This document shows positions 27,059 to 35,718 of a stretch of DNA of 55,632 bases, piece by piece. The stretch covers positions 1 through 55,632 of the forward strand of contig CAIVAT010000009.1 in the NCBI GenBank assembly GCA_903903985.1, written 5' to 3'. This stretch comes from an uncultured Bacteroidales bacterium (GTDB lineage Bacteria; Bacteroidota; Bacteroidia; Bacteroidales; FEN-979). A model generated the notes under the pieces. The model made no database searches. It saw only the letters and a program-made list of their open reading frames with translations, and was not told where the DNA came from. Each line of letters starts with the position of its first letter. The stretch's first letter is position 1. The position numbers and the translations under genes were made by a program.

Positions 27059-30000
27059 ATGAAGAATTTCCAGAAACTGAACAATGTTTTCGGCTGGGCA
27101 ACTTTTATCATTGCCTCAACGGTTTACATGCTGACCATTGAACCTACAGCCAGCTGGTGGGATTGTGGGGAATACATCGCCACTGCATTTAAGCTCCAGG
27201 TCGGCCATCCCCCGGGAGCGCCTTTGTTTCAGATGCTGGGCCGGTTTTTCTCCCTGTTTTCTTTTGGGGATGTTTCTCATGTGGCCATGATGGTCAACGT
27301 AATGTCTGGCCTGTCCAGTGGCTTTACTATTTTATTCCTTTTCTGGAGTATCGTATTGTTTGCCAAAAAAATTGTTGCCCCGAAAGGCGACATGACCACG
27401 GGGGAGATGTTCACAGTTTTCGCAGCTGCTTTCGTCGGGGCCATGGCTTATACTTTCAGCGATACATTCTGGTTTTCTGCCGTTGAAGGTGAGGTTTACG
27501 CAATGTCATCAGCGTTTACAGCCATATCCTTCTGGGCCATTTTGAAATGGGAAGATGTGGCCGACGAAAAGCATTCATACCGCTGGCTTGTGCTGATCGC
27601 TTTTTTAATGGGACTGGCCATCGGCGTTCACTTGCTCAACCTCCTCGTAATCCCTGCAACCTGCATGGTCTATTACTATAAGAAATATAAAAAACCCACA
27701 AAGACGGGCATGCTGGTTACATTGATCCTGTCAATCCTGATCCTCGCATTTGTCATGTTTCTCATCATTCCCGGAATGGTACAGCTTTCCGGGAAATTCG
27801 AATTGTTGTTTGTCAACGGTTTCGGCATGCCATTCAATACCGGGACAATTTTCTTTTTCGTCCTGCTGATCGGACTGATTGTCTGGGGATTGTATTTTAC
27901 CCGCAAACGGGGAAAAACAGTGCTGAATACCATTATTTTATCATTCGCCTTCATCCTCATCGGGTATTCATCCTTTTTAATGCTGGTGATCCGTGCCAAT
28001 GCAGATACGCCCATCAATGAAAATGCCCCCAAGGACGCCGTAAGTCTGCTTTCTTACCTGAACAGGGAGCAATATGGCGATTTCCCCATTGCATACGGCC
28101 AGTATTACAATGCCCCGATCATTGATTATGCTGATGGGAACCCTGTCTACCAGAAAGATGAGAAAGCTGGGAAATACATCATCATTGACAACCGGAAAGG
28201 AACAGTCCCGGTTTTCGATCCGAAATTCACAACTATTTTTCCACGCATGTGGAGTAACCAGCGGAAAAGTTCGGCTGACTTTTATAAAAAATGGGGGGGC
28301 GAAGGCATCCCTGTCGAAGTTACTTCATCAGATGGAAAGACGGAAACATTGAACAGGCCAACCTTTGGTGAAAACCTGAAGTATTTCTTTTCTTACCAGA
28401 TCGGCCATATGTATATTCGCTATTTCATGTGGAATTTTGTCGGGCGCCAGAATGATGTCCAGGGATTTGGTGGCAGCCTGGAAGATGGAAACTGGATCAG
28501 TGGCATCCCGTTTCTTGATAAAATGCGCCTGGGCCATAGCCAGGTTGATCTTCCCGACAGTAAGAAAAACCGGGCATCGAACAAATATTATTTTTTGCCA
28601 TTGATCCTTGGACTCATCGGATTTTTTTTCCAGATGGGCAAAGATGCAAAAGGAACGATCATCATCTCACTCCTGTTCATTATGACCGGCCTGGCCATCC
28701 TGGTTTATCTGAACCAGCAGCCTTACGAACCACGTGAACGGGACTATGCCTACGCGGCGTCATTCTATGCATTTGCAATCTGGATCGGGCTGGGGCTTAT
28801 CCCGCTGATCAACTTTTTAAAGAAAAAGCTTGCTGAAAATGCCTCCATAGCCATTGTTTTCGGACTTTGCCTTTTACTGGTGCCGGGTATCATGGCAAAG
28901 GAGAACTGGGATGATCACGACCGTTCGGGAAAATATGCCTGCCGGGATTTTGCCGCTGATTATCTGAAATCATGCGACCCCCAGGGAATCCTGTTTACCA
29001 ACGGCGACAATGATACATTCCCTTTGTGGTACGATCAGGAAGTTGAAGGAATCGGTACCGATGTGCGTGTTGTCAACCTCATGCTGGCCTCTGGCCCCTG
29101 GTATATCAATCAATTGTATAAAAAGGCCTACAATTCCAATCCCATTCGGCTTACTTTGAACCAGGAGCAGTACCGGCAGGGAACCAACGACATCGTACCG
29201 TTTTATGACATAGGATTAAAAGGATATGTTGAATTAAAGGACATGATCGACTTTATTAAAAGCGATGACCCTCAAACTTTTCTTCCCTTGCAAAATGGAG
29301 AACAGATGAAGTTTTTCCCATCAAAAAAGGTAAAAATTACTGTTGATTCGGCTGCCTGCGTGAAATATGGAATTGTGCCAAAACACCTCCGGGGAAAAAT
29401 GGTTGATTCAATTTGCTGGACCATCCGCACAAATCAGCTCTATAAGAATGACCTGATGCTGCTCGATCTGCTTGCCTCCAACAAGTGGGAGCGTCCGATC
29501 TATTTTGCAGCACCCTCGAGCGTGAATCATTGTGTTTCCATCGACTCGTTCTGTCATGTTCAGGGCTGGGTTTACAAATTCATGCCTGTCAAATCCGATC
29601 CCAATGACTATATCCAGGGAATGGGCGGCGTAGATGCACTCACTTCTTACGACATTCTTAAAAATAAGTGTGCCTGGGGAAACCTGAATGACCCACATGT
29701 GTATGTTGATCCTGAAAGTTTGAACAATTCGGTGAGGCCTAAAACCAATTTCATGCGTGTTGCACAATCCCTGGTTGCACAGGGCAAAAAGAAAGAAGCC
29801 ATAGAGATGCTTGACATTTATATCAAGTATTTTCCCGATTCGAAAGTGCCGTACGATATGTATATGCTCCCTTATGCTGAAATATATTACAAAGCCGGAG
29901 CACCTGATAAGGCGAACAAGCTTGTTGAACGTATTGCTGCGATCAGTAGCCAGAACCTTGACTACTACTATTCCTTTTCCAAGTCAAATCCACAGTACTT

Positions 30001-30130
30001 TGACCAGGATATTCAAACAAGCCTGGGCATCATCAAGCGGATATCGATGATCGCTTCGGAAAACAACCAGCCTAAACTCGCTGCCAAAATTGACACATTG
30101 TTCAATATGAAACTGAAATCGTTTCAATAA
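27059..30130 (+). CDS. DUF2723 membrane glycosyltransferase (protein O-mannosyltransferase-like)
   Basis: A 1023-residue protein. The N-terminal 620 residues hold many membrane helices, with the DUF2723 opening ASTVYMLTIEPTASWWDCGE (acidic D/E typical of GT-C enzymes) near residues 14-33 and QVGHPPGAPLFQMLGRFF nearby. The C-terminal third is soluble, with GILFTNGDNDTFPLWYDQEVE and a helical TPR-like end. The eukaryotic relative TMEM260 is a protein O-mannosyltransferase. In Bacteroidota, which O-glycosylate exported proteins starting with mannose, a similar role is plausible but inferred. The start at 27059 gives the usual N-terminus; an open frame upstream runs almost to the tRNA and is not used. 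Confidence 0.85.
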   Translation: MKNFQKLNNVFGWATFIIASTVYMLTIEPTASWWDCGEYIATAFKLQVGHPPGAPLFQMLGRFFSLFSFGDVSHVAMMVNVMSGLSSGFTILFLFWSIVLFAKKIVAPKGDMTTGEMFTVFAAAFVGAMAYTFSDTFWFSAVEGEVYAMSSAFTAISFWAILKWEDVADEKHSYRWLVLIAFLMGLAIGVHLLNLLVIPATCMVYYYKKYKKPTKTGMLVTLILSILILAFVMFLIIPGMVQLSGKFELLFVNGFGMPFNTGTIFFFVLLIGLIVWGLYFTRKRGKTVLNTIILSFAFILIGYSSFLMLVIRANADTPINENAPKDAVSLLSYLNREQYGDFPIAYGQYYNAPIIDYADGNPVYQKDEKAGKYIIIDNRKGTVPVFDPKFTTIFPRMWSNQRKSSADFYKKWGGEGIPVEVTSSDGKTETLNRPTFGENLKYFFSYQIGHMYIRYFMWNFVGRQNDVQGFGGSLEDGNWISGIPFLDKMRLGHSQVDLPDSKKNRASNKYYFLPLILGLIGFFFQMGKDAKGTIIISLLFIMTGLAILVYLNQQPYEPRERDYAYAASFYAFAIWIGLGLIPLINFLKKKLAENASIAIVFGLCLLLVPGIMAKENWDDHDRSGKYACRDFAADYLKSCDPQGILFTNGDNDTFPLWYDQEVEGIGTDVRVVNLMLASGPWYINQLYKKAYNSNPIRLTLNQEQYRQGTNDIVPFYDIGLKGYVELKDMIDFIKSDDPQTFLPLQNGEQMKFFPSKKVKITVDSAACVKYGIVPKHLRGKMVDSICWTIRTNQLYKNDLMLLDLLASNKWERPIYFAAPSSVNHCVSIDSFCHVQGWVYKFMPVKSDPNDYIQGMGGVDALTSYDILKNKCAWGNLNDPHVYVDPESLNNSVRPKTNFMRVAQSLVAQGKKKEAIEMLDIYIKYFPDSKVPYDMYMLPYAEIYYKAGAPDKANKLVERIAAISSQNLDYYYSFSKSNPQYFDQDIQTSLGIIKRISMIASENNQPKLAAKIDTLFNMKLKSFQ

Positions 30131-30140
30131 CCATTGACTT

Positions 30141-30168
30141 TCGTAATTTGTTAATCGTAATTTGTTTA
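30141..30168. repeat. 14-bp tandem direct repeat before lgt
   Basis: TCGTAATTTGTTAA and TCGTAATTTGTTTA stand side by side (13 of 14 bases identical). The same TCGTAAAT-like theme recurs between genes near 172-199 and 50172-50196. Confidence 0.7.
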
Positions 30169-30173
30169 CCCCT

Positions 30174-30989
30174 ATGTTACTAACAGCAATAACCTGGAAT
30201 CCCAGCCCTGAGATTTTTAGTATTGGTGGGTTTGCCGTCAGATGGTACGGGCTGTTCTTTGCACTTTCGTTTTTCTTTGGGTACCTGATCATGCAGAAGT
30301 TCTTCAACAAAGAAGGCGTTCCAATAAAATTGCTGGATGAACTGACCACCTATATGATCGTAGGAACCATTGTTGGCGCACGCCTTGGCCATGTGTTTTT
30401 TTATGAACCAGCCTGGTACCTGGCACACCCCATCAAAATTCTTAAGGTGTGGGAAGGCGGGTTAGCCAGCCATGGAGCAGGCATCGGGATCATTCTGTCA
30501 ATCCTGGTATTCTCATCAGTGCGAAAGAAACCTTTCCTATGGGTCATGGATCGGATTGTCATCGTTGTCGCGCTTGCCGGTTTCCTCATCCGGATGGGTA
30601 ATCTGATGAACTCTGAGATTTATGGTTTGCCCACTTCACTGCCGTGGGGTTTTCAGTTCCTGCGTTCCACAACACCTTCGGATGGATTGGTCCCACGACA
30701 TCCTACCCAGATCTATGAAGGCTTATCATACCTGTTTATTTTCTTCCTTTTATGGTGGTACTATTACAAAAAAGATGGGAAACCAGCCTTGGGATTCCTG
30801 TTTGGACTTTTTATGATCCTGGTATTCGGGATGCGTTTCATTATTGAATTCATCAAAGAACCTCAGGTGGGTTTCGAACAAGGTCTTTTGCTGAACATGG
30901 GCCAGCTACTTTCAATCCCATTTGTCATTGCCGGGGGCATCCTTGTTTTCCTTTCTTTTAGGAAGAAGAGTTTATCACTACATAAATGA
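30174..30989 (+). CDS. lgt: Prolipoprotein diacylglyceryl transferase
   Basis: A 271-residue inner-membrane enzyme that attaches diacylglycerol from phosphatidylglycerol to the lipobox Cys of prelipoproteins. It has seven membrane helices and the family core: WEGGLASHGAGIG (catalytic His region, about 95-107), then RMGNLMNSEIYG (about 140-151, matching the RxGNxxN signature), PRHPTQIYEG and GMRFIIEFIKEPQ. The ATG at 30174 is preferred over an in-frame TTG at 30162. Its stop overlaps the end of the convergent glycosyltransferase gene by 12 bases. Confidence 0.96.
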   Translation: MLLTAITWNPSPEIFSIGGFAVRWYGLFFALSFFFGYLIMQKFFNKEGVPIKLLDELTTYMIVGTIVGARLGHVFFYEPAWYLAHPIKILKVWEGGLASHGAGIGIILSILVFSSVRKKPFLWVMDRIVIVVALAGFLIRMGNLMNSEIYGLPTSLPWGFQFLRSTTPSDGLVPRHPTQIYEGLSYLFIFFLLWWYYYKKDGKPALGFLFGLFMILVFGMRFIIEFIKEPQVGFEQGLLLNMGQLLSIPFVIAGGILVFLSFRKKSLSLHK

Positions 30990-32063
30990 CCTGATTTGCA
31001 TCTCTAAATCCTTATAGTCATTCTGAAGGACCATACCGGGATAATTTTTTGACATTTCAAAGGCATAAAGCAAGTCAAATTCTTCCTGGTTCATCGAAAA
31101 ATAGATTTTTTTTTCCATTAAATACCGCGAAAGGTATTCCTGTTCAGTCTGTCCTGGCGTAGGAATGAAAATTGCCCTTTTCCCAAGAGTAACTATGTCC
31201 ATGATGCTTGAGTATCCCGACCTGCAAATTACCAGCACCGAGCGCTGGATCAGTTCTTGCAGTTTCACTGAATCAAGGTGTGTAAAAACATGGATCCTGT
31301 TGTCAAGAACATAGGCTTCATCGGATTCAGGCATGCCACGTACCATTGCAACCTGCAAGTTGATGCTGACAAGTTGCCTGAGAATTTTTTCTTCAAGGAT
31401 TGTTCTTTGAGGTTCGGGCCCAGAAAGCATCACCAAAATATCAAATTCAGGCTGGTTATAACCGGCAAAAGGTTCAACTGATTTTGAAAAACGGGACAGA
31501 ACACCTATAAAATGTGCATTGGCCGGCAGTCGCCGCGGATGCGACAATGCACCTGCCAGGCCAAGGTGGGACTCAAAATCGGGAATCCAGCAGGAGTTAT
31601 ACTGTTTTATAAACCAGTAATTTATTGAATTGAGCATGCCCTGAATGAACTTCAGGTTGCCGGGTACCTGGATGTTCGGTTGATGTGTAATAAATACCGA
31701 TGGGATATTTGAATGCCAGCATCCAAATCTGTTGTCTGAAATAATCAGGGTAGCGTTGGTTTGTGCTGCAATTTTCTTCAGGGTCTGATGTTCATGCCAG
31801 ATTCCAAACAGAAGCTTTGGTAAAAGTTGTAACATTTTAAACGCAAACCGGTCATTCCTTGGATAATGGATGTTCGTTCCGGGAAAATCGATGAAAGAGA
31901 TACCCGGATACTCTTTTCTGATGAATTCCAACGGTCTTCCGCTGGCCGCAACAACCACTTTAAATCCAAGTGCCTGAAGTTTTGATATAACCGGAACACA
32001 GCGGGTTGCATGACCTATTCCCCAATCCAGGGGGCAAATGAGCGCTGTTTCTCTTCCTGGCAT
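30978..32063 (-). CDS. GT-B glycosyltransferase, MurG/GT28-like
   Basis: A 361-residue cytosolic or membrane-associated glycosyltransferase with two Rossmann-like halves. The N-terminal half opens ALICPLDWGIGHATRCVPV, with the glycine-rich acceptor loop. The C-terminal half has FDILVMLSGPEPQRT (about 208-222), VFTHLDSVKLQELIQRSVLVICRSGYSS and IFIPTPGQTEQEYLSRYL, matching the nucleotide-sugar site of GT28 proteins. It is not MurG itself, and donor and acceptor are unknown. The ATG at 32063 was chosen; an in-frame TTG lies two codons upstream. Confidence 0.8.
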   Translation of the reverse strand: MPGRETALICPLDWGIGHATRCVPVISKLQALGFKVVVAASGRPLEFIRKEYPGISFIDFPGTNIHYPRNDRFAFKMLQLLPKLLFGIWHEHQTLKKIAAQTNATLIISDNRFGCWHSNIPSVFITHQPNIQVPGNLKFIQGMLNSINYWFIKQYNSCWIPDFESHLGLAGALSHPRRLPANAHFIGVLSRFSKSVEPFAGYNQPEFDILVMLSGPEPQRTILEEKILRQLVSINLQVAMVRGMPESDEAYVLDNRIHVFTHLDSVKLQELIQRSVLVICRSGYSSIMDIVTLGKRAIFIPTPGQTEQEYLSRYLMEKKIYFSMNQEEFDLLYAFEMSKNYPGMVLQNDYKDLEMQIRSFM

Positions 32064-32175
32064 AACCAATTGAACCTGTACAAACCAAATTTATACTAAA
32101 ATCTTGCTTTGGTGCGGAAAAGTTATCCACACTGTATTACCTTTTATAAACGAACACGATAAAGCAGTATAAAAC

Positions 32176-32250
32176 ACCTCACCCTAACCCTCTTCTGAAG
32201 GAGAGGGGAATTCCCCTTCTCCTTCAGAAGAAGGGGCCAGGGGAGGAGGT
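32176..32250. repeat. Palindromic intergenic element (75 bp)
   Basis: The inner arms 32191-32210 and 32211-32231 are inverted repeats over 20 bases with a single bulged base, centred on GGAATTCC. The outer arms (ACCTC-ACCCT and AGGGG-GAGGT) are an imperfect continuation. It lies between the divergent glycosyltransferase and dprA genes. It resembles dispersed CCTCACCCTAACCCTCTTC-type palindromes that I recall from many bacterial genomes. No coding potential is seen. Confidence 0.8.
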
Positions 32251-32291
32251 CTAATGACTTAGTGGATGAAGTTTTATGAATTTGTAATAAT

Positions 32292-33395
32292 ATGGCAGAT
32301 GATAAATTGTTATACCAGATCGGTTTGACCTTGATCCCCGGAGTAGGTGATGTGTTGGGACGAAAACTTGTTGCTCTTTGCGGAAGTGCTGAAGCCGTGT
32401 TCAGGGAACCGAGACATCACCTGGAAAAAATTCCCAGGATCGGCGAAATACTGGCCCTCGCTGTAGGAAATGACGAAATATTGATTCGCGCAGAAAAGGA
32501 GATCTCTTTTATCGAAAGGTTCAGTATCATGCCATTTTTTTTTCAGGACAAGACCTATCCCCATCGCCTGAAGAATTGTATAGACAGCCCTGTTTTACTG
32601 TTTTACAAGGGAACAGGCGACTTGAATTCCCCCCGGGTGATTGGCATTGTTGGTACACGGAAAGCCACAGAATACGGGAAGAATGTCACGCATGAACTGG
32701 TTGCCGGACTCGTGCGGCAGCAGGTTTTGGTTGTAAGTGGACTTGCGTATGGCATCGATAGCTGTGCACACCGCTTTTCACTCGATTGTGGACTGGATAC
32801 CATAGGTGTGCTTGGACATGGCCTGGATACAGTTTACCCATGGCTTCACCGGCCTTTGGCTGAAAAAATGCTGACCCAGGGTGGGTTGATCACAGAGTTT
32901 TTAAGTAAAACCAAACCCGACCGTTCAAATTTCCCAAAGAGAAACCGGATCATTGCCGGACTCTGCGATGCCATCATTGTTGTTGAAGCCGGTCGGAAAG
33001 GTGGTGCGCTCATCACCGCCGACATTGCCAATTCTTACAACAGGGATGTTTTCGCCGTTCCGGGCAGGGTGACCGATCCGTTCTCGGATGGAACGAATTA
33101 TCTGATCAGGACCAACCGTGCTGCCCTGGTGCAAAAAGCCGAGGACATCGAATATCTGATGGGATGGAAAGAATCCGCTGGATTTGCAAAGACGGCACAA
33201 CGTAAAATTTTTATTGAAATGACCCCGGAGGAGGAGAAAATTGTGACCCTGCTCGAGGAAAAGGGGCAACTGGGAATCGATGAAATTTGTATCCTTTCAT
33301 TGAATCCCATGAGCAAAGTATCAGCATCCTTGCTCAATCTTGAATTTGAAGGAATTGTAAGATGTTCGCCCGGGAAAATCTATTCATTGCTCTGA
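32292..33395 (+). CDS. dprA: DNA processing protein DprA (Smf)
   Basis: A 367-residue protein that binds incoming single-stranded DNA and loads RecA in natural transformation. Its N-terminal helix-hairpin-helix-like region has LIPGVGDVLGRKLV. The Rossmann-like DprA core carries GIVGTRKATEYGK (about 117-129), VSGLAYGIDSCAH (about 148-160), GVLGHGLDTVYP, FPKRNRIIAGLCDAIIVVEA and KGGALITAD. A winged-helix C-terminus follows (about 305-367). All parts are intact. The last 12 bases overlap the convergent PrsW-like gene. Confidence 0.96.
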   Translation: MADDKLLYQIGLTLIPGVGDVLGRKLVALCGSAEAVFREPRHHLEKIPRIGEILALAVGNDEILIRAEKEISFIERFSIMPFFFQDKTYPHRLKNCIDSPVLLFYKGTGDLNSPRVIGIVGTRKATEYGKNVTHELVAGLVRQQVLVVSGLAYGIDSCAHRFSLDCGLDTIGVLGHGLDTVYPWLHRPLAEKMLTQGGLITEFLSKTKPDRSNFPKRNRIIAGLCDAIIVVEAGRKGGALITADIANSYNRDVFAVPGRVTDPFSDGTNYLIRTNRAALVQKAEDIEYLMGWKESAGFAKTAQRKIFIEMTPEEEKIVTLLEEKGQLGIDEICILSLNPMSKVSASLLNLEFEGIVRCSPGKIYSLL

Positions 33396-34067
33396 AAGTT
33401 CCGGACTGGAAAAAGCTGCTTTCAGTCCAAGAACCAAAACAATTATTGTGGAGCCAAATGAAAAAAGGCTAAGTAGTTTGAAATCACTCGTCAGCATGCA
33501 AAAATTGAATATCCCGTGAAAAAATGCGGCAACAAATAATCCGGTAAGCGAAAATACGACCCTGGTTTTTAGAATTTTTGCCATTCCAATAAAAAAAACC
33601 ATGATCACGGAGAACATGATGTTGGCTGGAATTAACACAAATGCATAAAGAGTAGCAGGAAAGAGTGACTGGATATTCAAGATGTTAAAAATAAAAAGGA
33701 TGAGGGCGATTGAAGAAAACCCCAGCGAAATCATTATTGAAAGCGCGATCGCATCGATCGGCCTTGTAATTTTGTTTTTGGGAATAATAAAATACCGTAA
33801 AATAATGAATTTGCCCAACTCGGAACTTATACCAACCGTGATGAATGAATAAAAGATAATACGATTAAGGCTCCTTAGATTGCTGAGACCAAGTTTAATT
33901 GAAAAAAACTCAAAGACGAGCAATAAAAGAACTCCTGCACCACCCGCGATGTAACTTTGAAAAAGAAGCCTGCTGAATTCCCGGGTATAATGCCTTTTAA
34001 AGTACAGATAAAGAAAAAATGCAAGAAGAGGGGCTGACCCCAGCATTAAATACGAGACTGGCCTCAT
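33384..34067 (-). CDS. PrsW-like intramembrane protein with altered catalytic motifs
   Basis: A 227-residue membrane protein with about seven or eight helices. Its arrangement matches PrsW glutamic intramembrane proteases. The first motif, normally EExxK, reads SELGK (82-86). The second, normally GFAxxEN, reads GFSSIAL (116-122). The third keeps His184 in FFHGIFNF. Two of the usual catalytic glutamates are thus absent, so it may be inactive or a divergent relative (for example of the CPBP group). Assignment rests on motif spacing only. It ends convergently with dprA and is divergent from rsgA. Confidence 0.6.
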   Translation of the reverse strand: MRPVSYLMLGSAPLLAFFLYLYFKRHYTREFSRLLFQSYIAGGAGVLLLLVFEFFSIKLGLSNLRSLNRIIFYSFITVGISSELGKFIILRYFIIPKNKITRPIDAIALSIMISLGFSSIALILFIFNILNIQSLFPATLYAFVLIPANIMFSVIMVFFIGMAKILKTRVVFSLTGLFVAAFFHGIFNFCMLTSDFKLLSLFSFGSTIIVLVLGLKAAFSSPELSEQ

Positions 34068-34151
34068 ATAACAGATATAAAAGTGAAATCTCAGCCAAAT
34101 GTAATTAATTTTATACTTTTACAAACAAAAATTAATCTCTTAATCTGTCTT

Positions 34152-35060
34152 TTGGAAGGAATCGTCGTAAAATCAACCGGAAGTTGGATCATCGTTAGGC
34201 TGCAGGACGGAACAAGGCATGAATGCAAATTGAAAGGGCAGTTCCGCATGCGTGATATAAAACACACAAACCCGGTGGCTATCGGTGATCATGTGCAGGT
34301 GGAGCTCATGCCCGGAGATAGTCATGGAATGATAACGAAGATTCATCCACGTGAAAATTACATCATCAGGAAAGCAACGAAACTTTCAAAGGTATCCCAT
34401 ATCATTGCAGCAAACCTCGACCATGCTTATCTGATCGCAACACTTGCCCAACCCAGGACCTCAAATGGGTTTATCGACCGGTTTCTTGTTACTGCTGCGG
34501 CTTACTACATCCCGGCCAGTATTATTTTCAATAAAGTTGATCTGTATAGCCCTGAATTGCTTGAAACCCTGGAGGGATTATGCACTGTTTATGAAAATGC
34601 AGGTTATCATTGTTACCGTTCATCCGCGATCCATGGTGAAGGAGTTGAACTGATCAGGGAACTGCTCAATGGAAAGGTGAGCCTTTTTTCTGGACATTCC
34701 GGGGCCGGGAAGTCGGCGCTGATTAAAGCCATCGACCCTTCTTTGAACCCCAGGATCGGGATCCTGTCACAAACACATCAAAAAGGGATGCATACCACTA
34801 CTTTTGCTGAAATGTACGAATTGGGCAGCAATGGCTTCATCGTGGATACACCCGGGATCAAGGAATTTGGCCTGATTGATTTTGATAAAACCGAAATCCA
34901 CAGATGCTTTCCGGAAATGGACCGCCTTCTGCCTTTTTGCCAGTACAAAAATTGCTCGCATACGCATGAGCCCGGGTGTGCGGTAAAAGCCGGGATCAAA
35001 ACAGGTTCAGTGAGCATGTTGCGTTATAATTCATATATTAGCATCCTCCATGATAGCTAA
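34152..35060 (+). CDS. rsgA: Ribosome small-subunit-dependent GTPase RsgA
   Basis: A 302-residue circularly permuted GTPase that checks 30S maturation. It has an N-terminal OB domain (LEGIVVKSTGSWIIV, from residue 1), then G4 FNKVDL (about 126-131), G1 GHSGAGKSALI (about 179-189), G3 DTPGIKEFG (about 233-241) and a zinc site CQYKNCSHTHEPGC near 265-278. The start is a TTG at 34152, which matches the usual EGIVVKSTGSW opening; no ATG fits, and an earlier GTG at 34083 would add an unusual hydrophobic tail. It overlaps the CBS-domain gene by 11 bases. Confidence 0.94.
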   Translation: MEGIVVKSTGSWIIVRLQDGTRHECKLKGQFRMRDIKHTNPVAIGDHVQVELMPGDSHGMITKIHPRENYIIRKATKLSKVSHIIAANLDHAYLIATLAQPRTSNGFIDRFLVTAAAYYIPASIIFNKVDLYSPELLETLEGLCTVYENAGYHCYRSSAIHGEGVELIRELLNGKVSLFSGHSGAGKSALIKAIDPSLNPRIGILSQTHQKGMHTTTFAEMYELGSNGFIVDTPGIKEFGLIDFDKTEIHRCFPEMDRLLPFCQYKNCSHTHEPGCAVKAGIKTGSVSMLRYNSYISILHDS

Positions 35061-35715
35061 ACAACTGATCACCGGTCATGTCATACCACTAAAATCCACT
35101 GATACTGGTGCTTTTGCCCTGCTCCAGATGGAAGAAGCTCGATTGTCGCACCTTCCTATTGTTGAAGGGACAACCTTGATTGATATTATCTCGGATAAGG
35201 AAATTCAGGCTGTTGATGATCCGGAATTGGAAGTTGGGCGATATAAAATTAACCCCATCAGGGTTTCTGTTGACGAGGAACAACATGTTTATGAAGTGCT
35301 TAAGTTGTTTTCCTCCCTGAATCTGACCATGGTTCCCGTGGTCAGGGATGAAAATTACTACGTGGGGGCAATCATCCTTCCGACCATTGTAAATTCACTG
35401 GCGGCGATGATTGGAATCGATAATCCCGGCAGCATTGTCATTCTGGAAATAAATGACAAGGATTACAGCCTGGCAGAGATTGTGAAAATCGTTGAATCGA
35501 ATGATACAAAAATTCTCAGTTGTTTCGTTACCCCACTTCCTGATTCCACCATCCTGGAGGTCACCCTCAAGGTAAGCCGGATTGAGATCGGCCCGTTACT
35601 CCAAACGTTCTTCAGATTAAATTACCTTGTTACCGCATCCTGGTCAAAGGAAAATTCTTTTAATGAAGGCCTCCAGGACCGGTTCGATGCCTTGATGAAT
35701 TACCTGAACATTTGA
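35050..35715 (+). CDS. CBS-ACT domain protein (AcuB-like)
   Basis: A 221-residue soluble protein with a CBS pair (about 5-60 and 75-125) that should bind an adenosine nucleotide, followed by an ACT-like fold (about 135-210: GSIVILEINDKDYSLAEIVK, then ILEVTLKVSRIEIGPLLQTF). It resembles AcuB-type regulators; the ligand and target are unknown. It overlaps rsgA by 11 bases and precedes the BamA-like gene by 3, so rsgA, this gene and the barrel gene are likely one transcript. Confidence 0.8.
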   Translation: MIAKQLITGHVIPLKSTDTGAFALLQMEEARLSHLPIVEGTTLIDIISDKEIQAVDDPELEVGRYKINPIRVSVDEEQHVYEVLKLFSSLNLTMVPVVRDENYYVGAIILPTIVNSLAAMIGIDNPGSIVILEINDKDYSLAEIVKIVESNDTKILSCFVTPLPDSTILEVTLKVSRIEIGPLLQTFFRLNYLVTASWSKENSFNEGLQDRFDALMNYLNI

Positions 35716-35718
35716 ACA

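Noticed and set aside
30162..30173. TTG start for lgt
   Set aside because: The TTG lies inside the tandem repeat, and the ATG at 30174 fits the family N-terminus.
32176..32250. The palindrome as a transcription terminator
   Set aside because: It lies between divergent genes (no upstream 3' end) and has no T-run.
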